A stretch of DNA of 64,000 nucleotides, from positions 17,061 to 81,060 of the forward strand of contig JANLFV010000006.1 in the NCBI GenBank assembly GCA_024653345.1, in the 5' to 3' direction. The DNA is from Candidatus Acetothermia bacterium (lineage in GTDB: Bacteria; Bipolaricaulota; Bipolaricaulia; RBG-16-55-9; JANLFV01). Under the pieces are notes generated by a model that searched no databases, was not told the origin of the DNA, and was given only the letters and a program-made list of their open reading frames with translations. The translations under genes were made by a program, and so were the position numbers. Shown here piece by piece: positions 56,133-64,000 of this stretch. How positions within the stretch are numbered: position 1 is the stretch's first letter; each line of letters begins with the position of its first letter.

Positions 56133-56666
56133 CTAGCGGAGCGAATATCCCAGACCGAGCGTGACCGCGATCGGGGCCACGACCAGCTTCCCACCGGGCC
56201 AGACGAACCCGATCCTCAGCTCACCGAGGAGGCTCAGCCTGTCGGTCACTGCGCATCTAATGCCCAGCGGCGCCTCGGGGATGAGAAGAGGCCTCAGCCA
56301 CTCCCCGAGCGGGGGCGGGGGCCAGGTCTCGATGAAGCCCAGGGTGCCGGTCACCCCGAGGCCGGCGTAAGGGGAGAGGCGGCTCTGCGGCAGGAGGTTG
56401 TAGAGATAGACCGCTCTTCCCAAGAGGCCGAAGACCGCCGTCGGCCCGGAGAGGTCGAGCACGAAGTTGAGCCCCGCCCTGATCTTCGAGTGGCTGTCCA
56501 GACCCCAGGAGCACTCGACCCCCGTGGATACATTCGTGCTCCAGGTGACATTCAGGATCACCTCTTCCAGTCCGGCCCCAGAGGCAGCCGGCGCTACTGA
56601 AACCGCAGCGACCGCCAGCAGGGTTGCTGCGAAGGCCGCTCTCGTCATTCTGGGCCTCGGGAGCAT
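56133..56666 (-). CDS. Predicted exported beta-rich protein (outer-membrane-like)
   Basis: About 177 residues with signal peptide RAAFAATLLAVAAVSVAPAASGA, then alternating hydrophobic/polar strands: VILNVTWSTNVSTGVECSW, KIRAGLNFVLDL, LSPYAGLGVTGTLGF, LGIRCAVTDRLSLLGELRIGFVW, and a final IAVTLGLGYSLR. A closing aromatic/hydrophobic strand and SPYAGLGV fit a small beta-barrel. No specific family is recognised. ATG 56666 has GGGGGTG upstream; ATG 56648 is possible. Confidence 0.55.
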   Translation of the reverse strand: MLPRPRMTRAAFAATLLAVAAVSVAPAASGAGLEEVILNVTWSTNVSTGVECSWGLDSHSKIRAGLNFVLDLSGPTAVFGLLGRAVYLYNLLPQSRLSPYAGLGVTGTLGFIETWPPPPLGEWLRPLLIPEAPLGIRCAVTDRLSLLGELRIGFVWPGGKLVVAPIAVTLGLGYSLR

Positions 56667-56790
56667 CCGGGCATCACCCCCTGGGGAGGAGGGAAGGCTG
56701 CCGCCTTTCCCAACCGGGATGGAGCTGAGGATTGAGCGGATCACATTCAGCGGCGCCTTCCTCTCCCAGCCGGTTCCGGGCCGAATCGCG

Positions 56791-58128
56791 CTAGCTTGTC
56801 GAGGGCCGTTCCGCGGTCGCTTCTTCAGTGTGGAACCCCAGGACCCGCCGCGTCATTAAGCCCCCGCGGATCGTGAGCTCGCGGAGCGCCTCCTCGAGAT
56901 CCTTCTGGTCAACTCGAGAAGGGTGCCCTGCTTCTGCCGCGAAGAGCGCGGCCGTGCGCAGCAGCTCGCGGATGAACGCTGCGCTCGCACCATCCGTCTT
57001 GGGAATCAGCGGCTCCCAGTCGGCCCGCTCGACCGGCAGCCCCCGTGAATAGAGCTGGAATAGTCGCCGCCGACACTCGGGGTCGGGGAGCGGGAGCTCG
57101 ATCGCGAGATCGATCCTCCCCGGTCGAGAGGCCAGCGCCGGCTCGATCACATGGGGCCGGTTGGTCGTGAGGATGAAAAGGATGTCGGCATCGTCGGCTA
57201 GCCCGTCCATCTCGTTGAGCAGCTCGTAGAGAAGCGGGCTGGTGCAGCCGATCTCCCTGTCCCGGCCGATGAGGTCGACATCTTCGATGATGATCGTGGC
57301 CGGGGCTAGTGCCCGGGCCATTCGGCAGGCATACGCGACCAGACCCTGGCCGAGCCCGGTCACCAGGAAGACGGTCCGGCCCTTCATGGCGTTCGCCAGA
57401 TACGTGGCCGTGAGGGTCTTCCCCGTTCCCGGGCGGCCGTGGAGGAGGAGGCCGCGCTTCAGGTGCCGGCCTGCAGCGCGCAGGTGCTCGGCCTGCCGGG
57501 CGAATCCGATCGTATGCCGCTCGATCCGCTCCAGCAGCCCCTCGGGGAGGATGATCCCCTCACGAGAGACAGGTGGGAGTTGGTGAAGCTTTACCTTCAG
57601 CGAACGGAAATCAGTTTCCAAGGAGATAATCCGGCCGCGGTAGACATTACGCTCGCGCATACTTGTGCGGATCTCGCCGAGGAATCGCCCTGCATCCTCA
57701 CGCGATCTGGCCATGACCTGCACTCGCACCTTCCCTGCGCTCATAGGCGAACCGTTGATTGAAACAAGCGCGACAAGCGCTCTCTTGCCATCCCGCAAAA
57801 AGAGCAAGCCCTCCTTGATGCAAGTTACGACCCGCCCTTCTTCAAGCTGGATATTAGCGTACTGGACTGGTCCCGGCTCAGGTTGAGGGGGATAAGATCT
57901 TAGCAGGTCGGTGATAGTCAACTCGCGCCAACCGTCCGCACCGCGAATGCCGAGCAGCTCGGAAGTCCGCCCCGGAACGGAGAGCCAGGCATCGAGCGCC
58001 ACCTGGAGGTTGACATGATCGTGGGACTCGAACTCTTCGGATAAGACAGGCAACTGGAGGGGGCTGACGCCGAAGTGCTCCTCGAGCCGCACCTCGAAGA
58101 TCGACTTGCTCTTCTTTATTCTCCTCAT
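56791..58128 (-). CDS. AAA+ ATPase with unrecognised N-terminal domain
   Basis: 445 residues. The N-terminal ~200 residues have no clear family. The AAA module is FtsH/Cdc48-like: Walker A GRPGTGKT (231-238), Walker B IIIEDVDLI, sensor 1 FILTTNRP, and second region of homology EPALASRPGRIDLAIELPLPD with the Arg finger region. No transmembrane segment or protease zinc motif, so it may be an unfoldase or remodeller. A -10 box lies 6 nt before the ATG, so the message may be leaderless. Confidence 0.85.
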   Translation of the reverse strand: MRRIKKSKSIFEVRLEEHFGVSPLQLPVLSEEFESHDHVNLQVALDAWLSVPGRTSELLGIRGADGWRELTITDLLRSYPPQPEPGPVQYANIQLEEGRVVTCIKEGLLFLRDGKRALVALVSINGSPMSAGKVRVQVMARSREDAGRFLGEIRTSMRERNVYRGRIISLETDFRSLKVKLHQLPPVSREGIILPEGLLERIERHTIGFARQAEHLRAAGRHLKRGLLLHGRPGTGKTLTATYLANAMKGRTVFLVTGLGQGLVAYACRMARALAPATIIIEDVDLIGRDREIGCTSPLLYELLNEMDGLADDADILFILTTNRPHVIEPALASRPGRIDLAIELPLPDPECRRRLFQLYSRGLPVERADWEPLIPKTDGASAAFIRELLRTAALFAAEAGHPSRVDQKDLEEALRELTIRGGLMTRRVLGFHTEEATAERPSTS

Positions 58129-58134
58129 GCCATG

Positions 58135-58140
58135 ATTTTA
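58135..58140 (-). promoter_or_regulatory. -10 element for the AAA+ gene
   Basis: TAAAAT on the minus strand, 6 nt from ATG 58128, so the start would coincide with the initiation codon. The -35 (CTGATT region, spacer 17) is weak. Confidence 0.4.
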
Positions 58141-58220
58141 CCCGAAGACCGGGTCGAAATCAGTGGAAAGAAGGTGAAAGCCCGCGTGATCGGCCCGCGC
58201 TGCTCCTGGGCGCGGCCGCC

Positions 58221-58330
58221 TTACCGGCCTGGAATCAAGTGGCGGCGAGATCGCCCGGCGCTCCAGGCCAACAGACCTATCCCAGCACCGCGAGGCCCAC
58301 GCCCAGAAACACTGTCTTTGATCTTCTCAT
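58221..58330 (-). pseudogene. Small single-helix membrane protein gene with a frameshift
   Basis: ATG 58330 follows GAGGAGG and a good promoter. The frame reads MRRSKTVFLGVGLAVLG and hits TAG at 58277-58279. If one base is restored in the GGG run there, it continues IGLLAWSAGRSRRHLIPGR to TAA 58221, a complete 36-residue protein with one membrane helix. The well-formed control signals suggest either recent decay or a sequencing/assembly error. Confidence 0.45.
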
Positions 58331-58360
58331 CACAAACCTCCTCAGCTAGTAAATTTGCTG

Positions 58361-58389
58361 ATTATACCAGCCTCTTACCCCGAAGGCAA
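58361..58389 (-). promoter_or_regulatory. Promoter for the frameshifted small membrane gene
   Basis: TTGCCT (58384-58389), 17-nt spacer, perfect TATAAT (58361-58366) on the minus strand. Confidence 0.6.
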
Positions 58390-58390
58390 G

Positions 58391-58752
58391 CGGCAGAGTC
58401 GGAGCGCCTTTCCCATGCCCCCATCTCCAGTGTGGGCTAAGGCGTCGGCGTTCGCCAGGGTCGCCGAGACAGTGAGCCTCAGGGCTTGCTGCAAGGTGAT
58501 CGGGGCCTTGCTTCTCCCTGACTGAAGGCGTGGCCGGGAAAGAGTCAGAGCGAGCGCTGGCGGAGACCGACGCCCACTGTCCATTTCATACCAAAGAAAG
58601 CTATCCTGTCAGCTGTGGTGCTTGGCAAGACAAGCCAAGTCCGTCAGCTCCCCGCATTCTTGCCGCAGGCCCGAGCCTGCCGAATAAGGCGGACGGATTG
58701 GCCAGACCTGCACTGGCCACCCCCAGTTCTCGGGAATCTTCCGGAGCCGCGA
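58391..58752. other. Intergenic stretch with no supported gene
   Basis: About 360 bases. A 69-codon minus-strand frame (58375-58584) is open but Arg/Leu/Ala-rich, has no family resemblance and overlaps the promoter downstream, so it is not called. No RNA or repeat is recognised. Confidence 0.5.
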
Positions 58753-59696
58753 CTACGGACCTGGCCTCACCAGGCGGAAGCCCAGGTTGAAGTTCTCTGT
58801 GGCTGCCAAGCCATAGTAGCGAAAGGCGACGCGGCAGTCGCGGGCAAGGTCGAGCCAGCTCCCGCCGCGAGCTACGCGATTCCAGCCCGAGGCCGGGCCG
58901 CGAGGGTCGGTCCCTGGGGAACTAGCGTAATACTCGAGGTCATACCAGTCCCAGACCCACTCCCCCACATTGCCCGCCATGTCGTGGAGCCCATACCCGT
59001 TGGGAGCGAAGCTCCCCACGGGGCTGGTGTAGGGCATCGGCTCGGTGGCGTAGCCCGGTGGAAGCCGCGCGTCGGGCTCGTGTCGTAGCTGAAGCTGGGG
59101 TCGCTGTAGTAGTTCGCCCGGGCGTGCTGGATCTCGTCCGTGTCGCTCCAGGGGAAGCGGCGCCCCTCCGCGCCACCGCGGGCGGCATACTCCCACTCCG
59201 CCTCGGTCGGCAAGCGGTATCCGCTCGCTGCCCAGTCGCAGTCGGGCTCGCTCTCCCCTGAGCGATAGACGCTCCCTCCCACAGTGTAGGCCGGCGTGAG
59301 GCCGTCCTTCTCGCTCCGGGCGTTCGCCCACTTCACGGCCTCATACCAAGAGACATTGTAGACTGGGCCGTCCGGCCCCTTCCCATCGCCGTCCGCGGGC
59401 CCGATATCGTAGCCATGCCCGGCCGCCCAGGCAGCCACCTCGTCCCACAGGGCCTTGGTCACCTCGAACTTGTCCATGTAGAACGCGCTCACTGTGACCG
59501 CGTGGACCGGGCGCTCGTTCTCCCAGCCCTCGCCAAAGCTATCCCCCATCTGGAAAGTGCCCGCCGGGATGAGGGCCATCCCCGCCGGCGGCTCGCCCTG
59601 AGTGGCGGACGCGAGTTGCAGTCCGACCGTCCCGAGAAGGCCCAGCCCGAGGCTCAGCAGGACCAGGCCGAATAGCTTGCAGGCTCTGAGTCTCAT
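58753..59696 (-). pseudogene. Secreted formylglycine-generating-enzyme (FGE-sulfatase) domain protein, frameshifted
   Basis: Signal peptide LFGLVLLSLGLGLLGTVGLQLASA, then the FGE-sulfatase/SUMF domain: MALIPAGTFQMGD, FYMDKFEVTKALWDEV, PVYNVSWYEAVKWANARS, YRLPTEAEWEYAARGG, and in another frame GYGLHDMAGNVGEWVWDW, RGGSWLDLARDCRVAFRYY, LGFRLVRPG. The two frames join near 59053-59061, where GFH is followed by one C too few to read PGYATEP. Restored length is about 315 residues. Likely a 1-bp deletion in a C-run, real or technical. Such proteins can also be metal- or peptide-modifying rather than true FGE. Confidence 0.75.
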
Positions 59697-59724
59697 CGCC
59701 ATCCCCTCCTTTCGTCTTGAGGCA

Positions 59725-59752
59725 AGTATAGCAGCAAGGGTGCGGCGGTCAA
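59725..59752 (-). promoter_or_regulatory. Promoter for the FGE-domain gene
   Basis: TTGACC (59747-59752), 16-nt spacer, TATACT (59725-59730) on the minus strand; an AGGAGG follows at 59706-59711, 9 nt from ATG 59696. Confidence 0.65.
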
Positions 59753-59782
59753 GTTCTCAAAGCGAAGGCCCCTACCCAGACG

Positions 59783-61171
59783 CTAGAGGATATACCGGCT
59801 GAGGTCGAGGTCCTGGACGATCCCCGCGAGCTTGTCGCGGACATACTGGGCGTCGATCACGAACCGCCGGCCCTCCTCCAGCGCGACGGTCTCGAAGGAG
59901 ATGTCCTCCATCAATTTCTCCATCACCGTCTGCAAGCGGCGGGCACCGATGTCCTCAAGCCTCGAGTTCAGCTCGGAGGCGATCCGGGCGATCTCCGAGA
60001 TCGCGTCCTTGGTGAACTCCAGTTCGAGGCCCTCGGTAGCCAAGAGGGCCCGATATTGCTTGGTGAGGGCATCCTCCGGCTCAGTGAGGATCCGCTCGAA
60101 GTCGGCCTGGGTGAGGGAGTGGAGCTCGACCCGGATCGGGAGCCGGCCCTGGAGCTCGGGGATTAGGTCGGACGGCTTGGCCATGGTGAAGGCCCCGGCG
60201 GCGATGAAGAGGATGTTCTCCGTTCGCACGTTCCCGTAGCGGGTCCGGACGGTCGAGCCCTCGAGTAGCGGCAAGAGATCGCGCTGGACCCCCTGGCGGG
60301 AGACCCCCGGGCCGGCCCGCTCCTCCCTCCCCCCGGCGGCGAGCTTGTCCAGCTCGTCGATGAAGATGATCCCCATCTCCTCGGCCCGCTTCACCCCCCT
60401 TGCCCGGATCTCCTCCTGGTTGATGAGCTTGTCCGCCTCCTGGTTGAAGAGGATCTCGCGAGCCTCCCTGATCCGGAGCCTCTTCGTCGCCACCGCCCCC
60501 GGGAAGACCCCGGAGAGCATCTCGCTCATGTCGATCACCATCTGGTCCATCCCCTCTTGGATGTTGATCTGGGAGATCGGGGATTGCTTGACTCGGATCT
60601 CGATGTAGTGATCTTCCAGCTCGCCGGCGCGGAGCCGCTGGCGGAACCGCTCGCGGCTCCTGAGCCAGGACTCCTCCCGCTCCTTGTCCACCCCATCGGG
60701 CGGGCGCGGGAGGAGCGCGTCGAGGATGCGCTCTTCCACCATCCGCTGGGCTTCGGTCTCGACCTTCCGCACCTCCTCCTCGCGGACCATGTGGATCGAG
60801 ATCTCGACGAGGTCTCGGATCATCGAGTCCACATCCCGCCCGACATAGCCGATCTCGGTGAACTTGGTGGCCTCGACCTTGAGGAAGGGACAGGAGGTCA
60901 GGGCCGCGAGGCGCCGGGAGATCTCGGTCTTCCCCACCCCGGTCGGGCCGATCATCAGGATGTTCTTCGGCTGAATCTCCCTCCTCAGCGCGGGGTCCTT
61001 CACCCTCTGGCGGCGGATCCGGTTCCGCAGGGCGATCGCCACGGCCTTCTTCGCCTCTCGCTGCCCGATGATGTATTTGTCGAGCTGGCCCACGATCTCC
61101 TTGGGGGAGAGGTCATCGAGCCGCTCCTCGGCCCTCTGGAGCTCGACGATCTGGCTCCTTCCCTCTACCAA
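59783..61171 (-). CDS. hslU: ATP-dependent protease ATPase subunit HslU
   Basis: AAA+ unfoldase for HslV, 462 residues: [31 protein letters not shown], Walker [35 protein letters not shown], an I-domain, Walker [21 protein letters not shown], and C-terminal [22 protein letters not shown] ending in SRYIL, the tail that docks HslV. Start is TTG 61171, 7 nt after GGAGG, overlapping the hslV stop by 7 bp. Confidence 0.97.
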   Translation of the reverse strand: MVEGRSQIVELQRAEERLDDLSPKEIVGQLDKYIIGQREAKKAVAIALRNRIRRQRVKDPALRREIQPKNILMIGPTGVGKTEISRRLAALTSCPFLKVEATKFTEIGYVGRDVDSMIRDLVEISIHMVREEEVRKVETEAQRMVEERILDALLPRPPDGVDKEREESWLRSRERFRQRLRAGELEDHYIEIRVKQSPISQINIQEGMDQMVIDMSEMLSGVFPGAVATKRLRIREAREILFNQEADKLINQEEIRARGVKRAEEMGIIFIDELDKLAAGGREERAGPGVSRQGVQRDLLPLLEGSTVRTRYGNVRTENILFIAAGAFTMAKPSDLIPELQGRLPIRVELHSLTQADFERILTEPEDALTKQYRALLATEGLELEFTKDAISEIARIASELNSRLEDIGARRLQTVMEKLMEDISFETVALEEGRRFVIDAQYVRDKLAGIVQDLDLSRYIL

Positions 61172-61722
61172 GCTAGCTCCTCCATGTAGATCTGGTCGTT
61201 AGTGTAGACATCGATCGAGCTGGCGATCAAGAGGGCCCTCCTGGCAACCTCCTCGACGGGGAGGCTCGTTGCCTGGCGGAGGGCCTTGGCCGCGGCCAGG
61301 GCGTAGGGCCCGCCGCTCCCCAGCCCGATGAGCGCATCGTCCGGCTCGATCACATCCCCCGAGCCGGAGATTAACAAGAGAGTCTCCTCGTTCCCCACGG
61401 CCATCAATGCTTCTAACCTCCGCAGGACCCGGTCGGTCCGCCAGTCCTTGGTCAGCTCGACCGCGGCGCGGAGGAGCTTCCCATTATGCTCTTTCAACTT
61501 CCCCTCGAACCTCTCGAACAATGTAATGGCATCGGCCGTGGCCCCGGCGAAGCCGACCAAGACCCGGCCGTCATAGATCTTCCGGATCTTCCGGGCATGG
61601 GCCTTGATGATCGTGTTGCCGAGCGTCGCCTGGCCGTCGCCGGCGATCACGACCTTGTGCTCCTCCTCCGAGCGGAGGGCCAGGATGGTCGTCCCTTCGA
61701 TCTTCAAAATCCGCTTTCCCAT
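61165..61722 (-). CDS. hslV: ATP-dependent protease peptidase subunit HslV
   Basis: Proteasome-like threonine peptidase, 185 residues. After a short propeptide [10 protein letters not shown] comes TTILALR, whose first Thr (11) is the nucleophile; then [47 protein letters not shown] and [17 protein letters not shown]. The -10 box of its promoter is 6 nt before the ATG, suggesting a leaderless message. Confidence 0.97.
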   Translation of the reverse strand: MGKRILKIEGTTILALRSEEEHKVVIAGDGQATLGNTIIKAHARKIRKIYDGRVLVGFAGATADAITLFERFEGKLKEHNGKLLRAAVELTKDWRTDRVLRRLEALMAVGNEETLLLISGSGDVIEPDDALIGLGSGGPYALAAAKALRQATSLPVEEVARRALLIASSIDVYTNDQIYMEELAW

Positions 61723-61728
61723 CGTTGA

Positions 61729-61757
61729 ATTCTATCAAGGAACCCTCCCGCACGCAA
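61729..61757 (-). promoter_or_regulatory. Promoter for hslVU
   Basis: TTGCGT (61752-61757), 17-nt spacer, TAGAAT (61729-61734) on the minus strand; predicted start at 61722, the A of the hslV ATG. Confidence 0.65.
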
Positions 61758-61935
61758 GCCGCTGGGCCCAATTCTAGAACATCTTGCCCGCTCAGTCTTC
61801 AGGAGCTAATAGATTATTGTGCCGCAATGCAAGATCAGACCCCACCGTCTTCTGAAGCAAGGCAAGCTCTACCGAAGGGGGACAAGACAATGAACAGGGG
61901 GGTCGGGACTTGGACTTTGATCTCCTATAGGGTCC
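61758..61935. other. Intergenic region between hslV and the beta-helix gene
   Basis: About 180 bases without a supported gene or clear terminator. Base composition is less GC-rich than in the neighbouring housekeeping genes. Confidence 0.5.
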
Positions 61936-64000
61936 TCAATTGCATGATGAGCCATAACACCCTTCCCTCGCTGTCACTAGAAATGCAAGATCATCAGGGC
62001 AGATATCGATGCAGAGAATGCTAGGATCTGGCCAGCATCCCCATCGCCAACTTCCCGAAATCTCATTGTTGCTCCCTTGCACCTTGCCCTCAAACTCATA
62101 AGTATGGGAGTGGCAGGATTCGTATCCGAGCACTACGCCGTAACTCTCACTCTTGATGATCTTGTTCCCCAAAATCACGACCTGAGCTGAGTCTCCTATG
62201 TAAATCCCGTACCTATTTCCAGGGATCGTGTTACCCTCGATGGTAGTCTGACCCGAGCCTCCCGCATCAATACCGGCACCCCAATTTCCAGGGATTTGGT
62301 TGTTTTGAATAACAGCCCTAGCCGAATCTCCTATGTAGATGCCTTCGCGATTGGCGGAAATTATGTTACCGTAGATGAAACCTTGAGCCAGGGCCGCTAT
62401 GGAGATGCCCGTCCCGTTTCCGGAGATTGTGTTGCCTTGAATAGTGGCTTGGGCTGACGCCCGAACGCAGATGCCATCGCGCCCGCTTTGGGAGATCACG
62501 TTGCTCTGAATCGTAGCTTGGGCTGAGTCGATCATGAGGATGCCATGCAAACCATTCCCCGAGAACCGGTTGCTCTGGATCGTGGCCTGGACTGAGCCTC
62601 CCGCGACAATACCATGGGCATTCCTGGAAATCCCGCAATCATTGATCCTTACCCTAGCTCTGCCATCGAGCGACAGGCCGTTAGGGCAGTGCAGAGGCGA
62701 TTCGGCACAAGTAAATCCCTTGCCGTCGGCGATGGTGAACCCCTCAATTGCAACCTCGATCGCCCCGCTGCTGTGAACCAAGACTACCGGCTCGCCCTCA
62801 TTCTTCCCTTTCACAACCGACTTTTCCCTGCCTGCCCCCTTCAGATAAAGGCCCTTCTTGATAACCAAGTTCTCCTGCCAAGCCCCTTCCCCCAGGCAGA
62901 TCACGGCCCCTTCTTGGGCAACATCAATCGCCGCCTGGATCGACATCCCTGGCTGGACCATTACTAGACAGTCCGCTTGAATGGAGCTGGCTTCGGGGAG
63001 AATGTCAGGAGACCAGGCCTCGCAGTAGCCATTCATGAAGCCTGATTGTGGAGCTGTTGGAGTGTGAATTGTCTGAGCTAGCGCCCTAACCGTCTTGCCC
63101 AGATCGTCCCGCGAGATGATGGGGTTGTGATCAGAGCCAGCGATACCTACAAACCATGGGAGTCTGAAAAACGGTTCTCCGAAGAAGGTTTCCTCTTTCA
63201 CAAACCCCCAGAAGCGGCTGTCGAGGCTGTTGCGGGAATTATCCCCCAAGACGAAGTAATAGCCCTCAGGGACGGTCACGACCGTCTCGGGGTCGCTCAT
63301 CGTGCAGTGGTCGCCCGTGGCCGCCCCGATCTGGCAGAAGTTGTAGCTCCCGCTGTTGTAATAAGAGTGATCGAAGGCTGCCCCCTCAAGCTTCCTACCG
63401 TCTACATAGACCCCGCACTCGTCAGCAGGGAAGTCCTGACAACCCTTGATCTGGATCGTTTGCCTCTCTATAGCTATCAACCTTTGGATGTAAAGGACAA
63501 CCTGACCCCGCTCGCGGCGATGGAAGGCGATGACGTCTCCCGGTATAGGGCTATAGCTGCGATAAGAGATTTTATCGATAAAAAGGACACTTCCTTCTAT
63601 AATGCTGGGTAGCATAGAACCCGAGGACAGAGTAGTTGATTCAACAGCATCTTGCTCAATAAGCTGATTTAGCACATTGAATACAGCATCTGGATCACAA
63701 ACAGTTTCCCATGACGGCTCTCCTCCCAGCAATCCCGCTATCATGGAGAATATTGGCAGGTTAAGCTTGCCACTTGAGGGATGCACCGCCGGCTTCCGTA
63801 TTTGGATAGCAATAAAGTTTTGTTCTGATATGTTACTATTAGAGAGAGTAACAGACTTACTGGGAGGGTTGAATACGTAATCTGACTTCCCGGGGGTGAT
63901 CGTGTAGAGGCCATTCTGCAAACCGCTAAAGGTGTAGCAACCACTATGTAGTGGACCCCTCGGATTGGACACCTCTGTTAGGGAGGGGTAAGGTCCAAGG
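61936..64000 (-). CDS. Signal-peptidase-I-like domain fused to a right-handed beta-helix (5' end beyond the window)
   Basis: The frame is open to the right edge and ~688 codons are seen. Order: a beta-sandwich repeat (YTFSGLQNGLYTITP, FNPPSKSVTLSNSN), an S26A signal-peptidase-like domain with SGSMLPSI (Ser codon 63616-63618), GDVIAFHR and YYFVLGDNSRNSLDSRFWGFV, then from about 63000 downward a parallel beta-helix of ~22-24-residue rungs rich in SGN, QATIQSN and GIYIGDSA. Where SPase has Lys in YVKR it has Gln (63484-63486). The C-terminus has several Cys. Codon use is less GC-rich than its neighbours, hinting at a different history. An active SPase is doubtful. Confidence 0.75.
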   Translation of the reverse strand, partial: LGPYPSLTEVSNPRGPLHSGCYTFSGLQNGLYTITPGKSDYVFNPPSKSVTLSNSNISEQNFIAIQIRKPAVHPSSGKLNLPIFSMIAGLLGGEPSWETVCDPDAVFNVLNQLIEQDAVESTTLSSGSMLPSIIEGSVLFIDKISYRSYSPIPGDVIAFHRRERGQVVLYIQRLIAIERQTIQIKGCQDFPADECGVYVDGRKLEGAAFDHSYYNSGSYNFCQIGAATGDHCTMSDPETVVTVPEGYYFVLGDNSRNSLDSRFWGFVKEETFFGEPFFRLPWFVGIAGSDHNPIISRDDLGKTVRALAQTIHTPTAPQSGFMNGYCEAWSPDILPEASSIQADCLVMVQPGMSIQAAIDVAQEGAVICLGEGAWQENLVIKKGLYLKGAGREKSVVKGKNEGEPVVLVHSSGAIEVAIEGFTIADGKGFTCAESPLHCPNGLSLDGRARVRINDCGISRNAHGIVAGGSVQATIQSNRFSGNGLHGILMIDSAQATIQSNVISQSGRDGICVRASAQATIQGNTISGNGTGISIAALAQGFIYGNIISANREGIYIGDSARAVIQNNQIPGNWGAGIDAGGSGQTTIEGNTIPGNRYGIYIGDSAQVVILGNKIIKSESYGVVLGYESCHSHTYEFEGKVQGSNNEISGSWRWGCWPDPSILCIDICPDDLAFLVTAREGCYGSSCN

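Noticed and set aside
58375..58584. 69-codon frame upstream of the frameshifted small membrane gene
   Set aside because: It overlaps that gene's promoter and has no conserved features.
62100..63000. Repeats near the right edge as a CRISPR array or DNA repeat
   Set aside because: The periodicity is in the protein (beta-helix rungs of ~22-24 residues) and the DNA repeats are imperfect and in frame, without spacers.

Overview
The window is GC-rich, roughly 60%, bacterial chromosomal DNA with dense, mostly overlapping genes. The bacterial character is clear from RNase P RNA, tmRNA, GyrB, MurE, HslUV and a bacterial ribosomal-protein operon. Sigma70-type promoters close to TTGACA-N17-TATAAT stand in front of most transcription units. 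Several genes start at, or within a few bases of, the predicted transcription start. An archaeal-type Mre11-Rad50-NurA-HerA cassette, TTG/GTG starts and a large RpoC without RpoB beside it suggest a deep-branching, possibly thermophilic lineage, for example a Bipolaricaulota/OP1-like or Deinococcota-like bacterium. That placement is inference; no rRNA gene is present to settle it.

Bases 1-29313 are almost entirely minus strand. Reading with transcription: hpf, a PP-loop thiolase-like gene and pcrA/uvrD; then fmdB-like, Mut7-C and rpoC; then a very long translation operon, rpsL-rpsG-fusA-rpsJ-rplC-rplD-rplW-rplB-rpsS-rplV-rpsC-rplP-rpmC-rpsQ-rplN-rplX-rplE-rpsN-rpsH-rplF-rplR-rpsE-rplO-secY-adk-map-infA-rpmJ-rpsM-rpsK-rpsD-rpoA-rplQ, closed by a small zincin gene. 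tuf and rpmD are missing from their usual places and rpoB is not next to rpoC. Beyond it lie a restriction-enzyme remnant, a YugP-like protease, rpe and the 5' part of ribD.

Bases 29400-38880 are plus strand: rimI, then mre11-rad50-nurA-herA (DNA end processing), then a secreted SpoIVB-type S55 protein. Bases 38887-46282 hold a stable-RNA cluster (tmRNA, RNase P RNA, tRNA-Ala, tRNA-Val, tRNA-Cys and a candidate structured RNA) among vanZ-like, zinc-ribbon coiled-coil, murE, gyrB, lipM-like and cold-shock genes.

Bases 46330-53977 are a plus-strand group: DUF4139 protein, a small hypothetical, phosphohexomutase, leuS and a ComEC-like channel. The rest is minus strand: thrS with an attenuator-like leader, a predicted exported protein, an AAA+ ATPase, a frameshifted small membrane gene, a frameshifted secreted FGE-sulfatase-domain gene, hslUV, and a right-edge partial gene joining a signal-peptidase-I-like domain, whose catalytic Lys is Gln, to a right-handed beta-helix.

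The most notable items are the HerA-NurA-Mre11-Rad50 cassette, the SPase-beta-helix fusion, the separation of rpoC from rpoB, infA lacking a standard start codon behind a perfect Shine-Dalgarno sequence, the thrS leader, and two small membrane-protein frames each broken by a single lesion.
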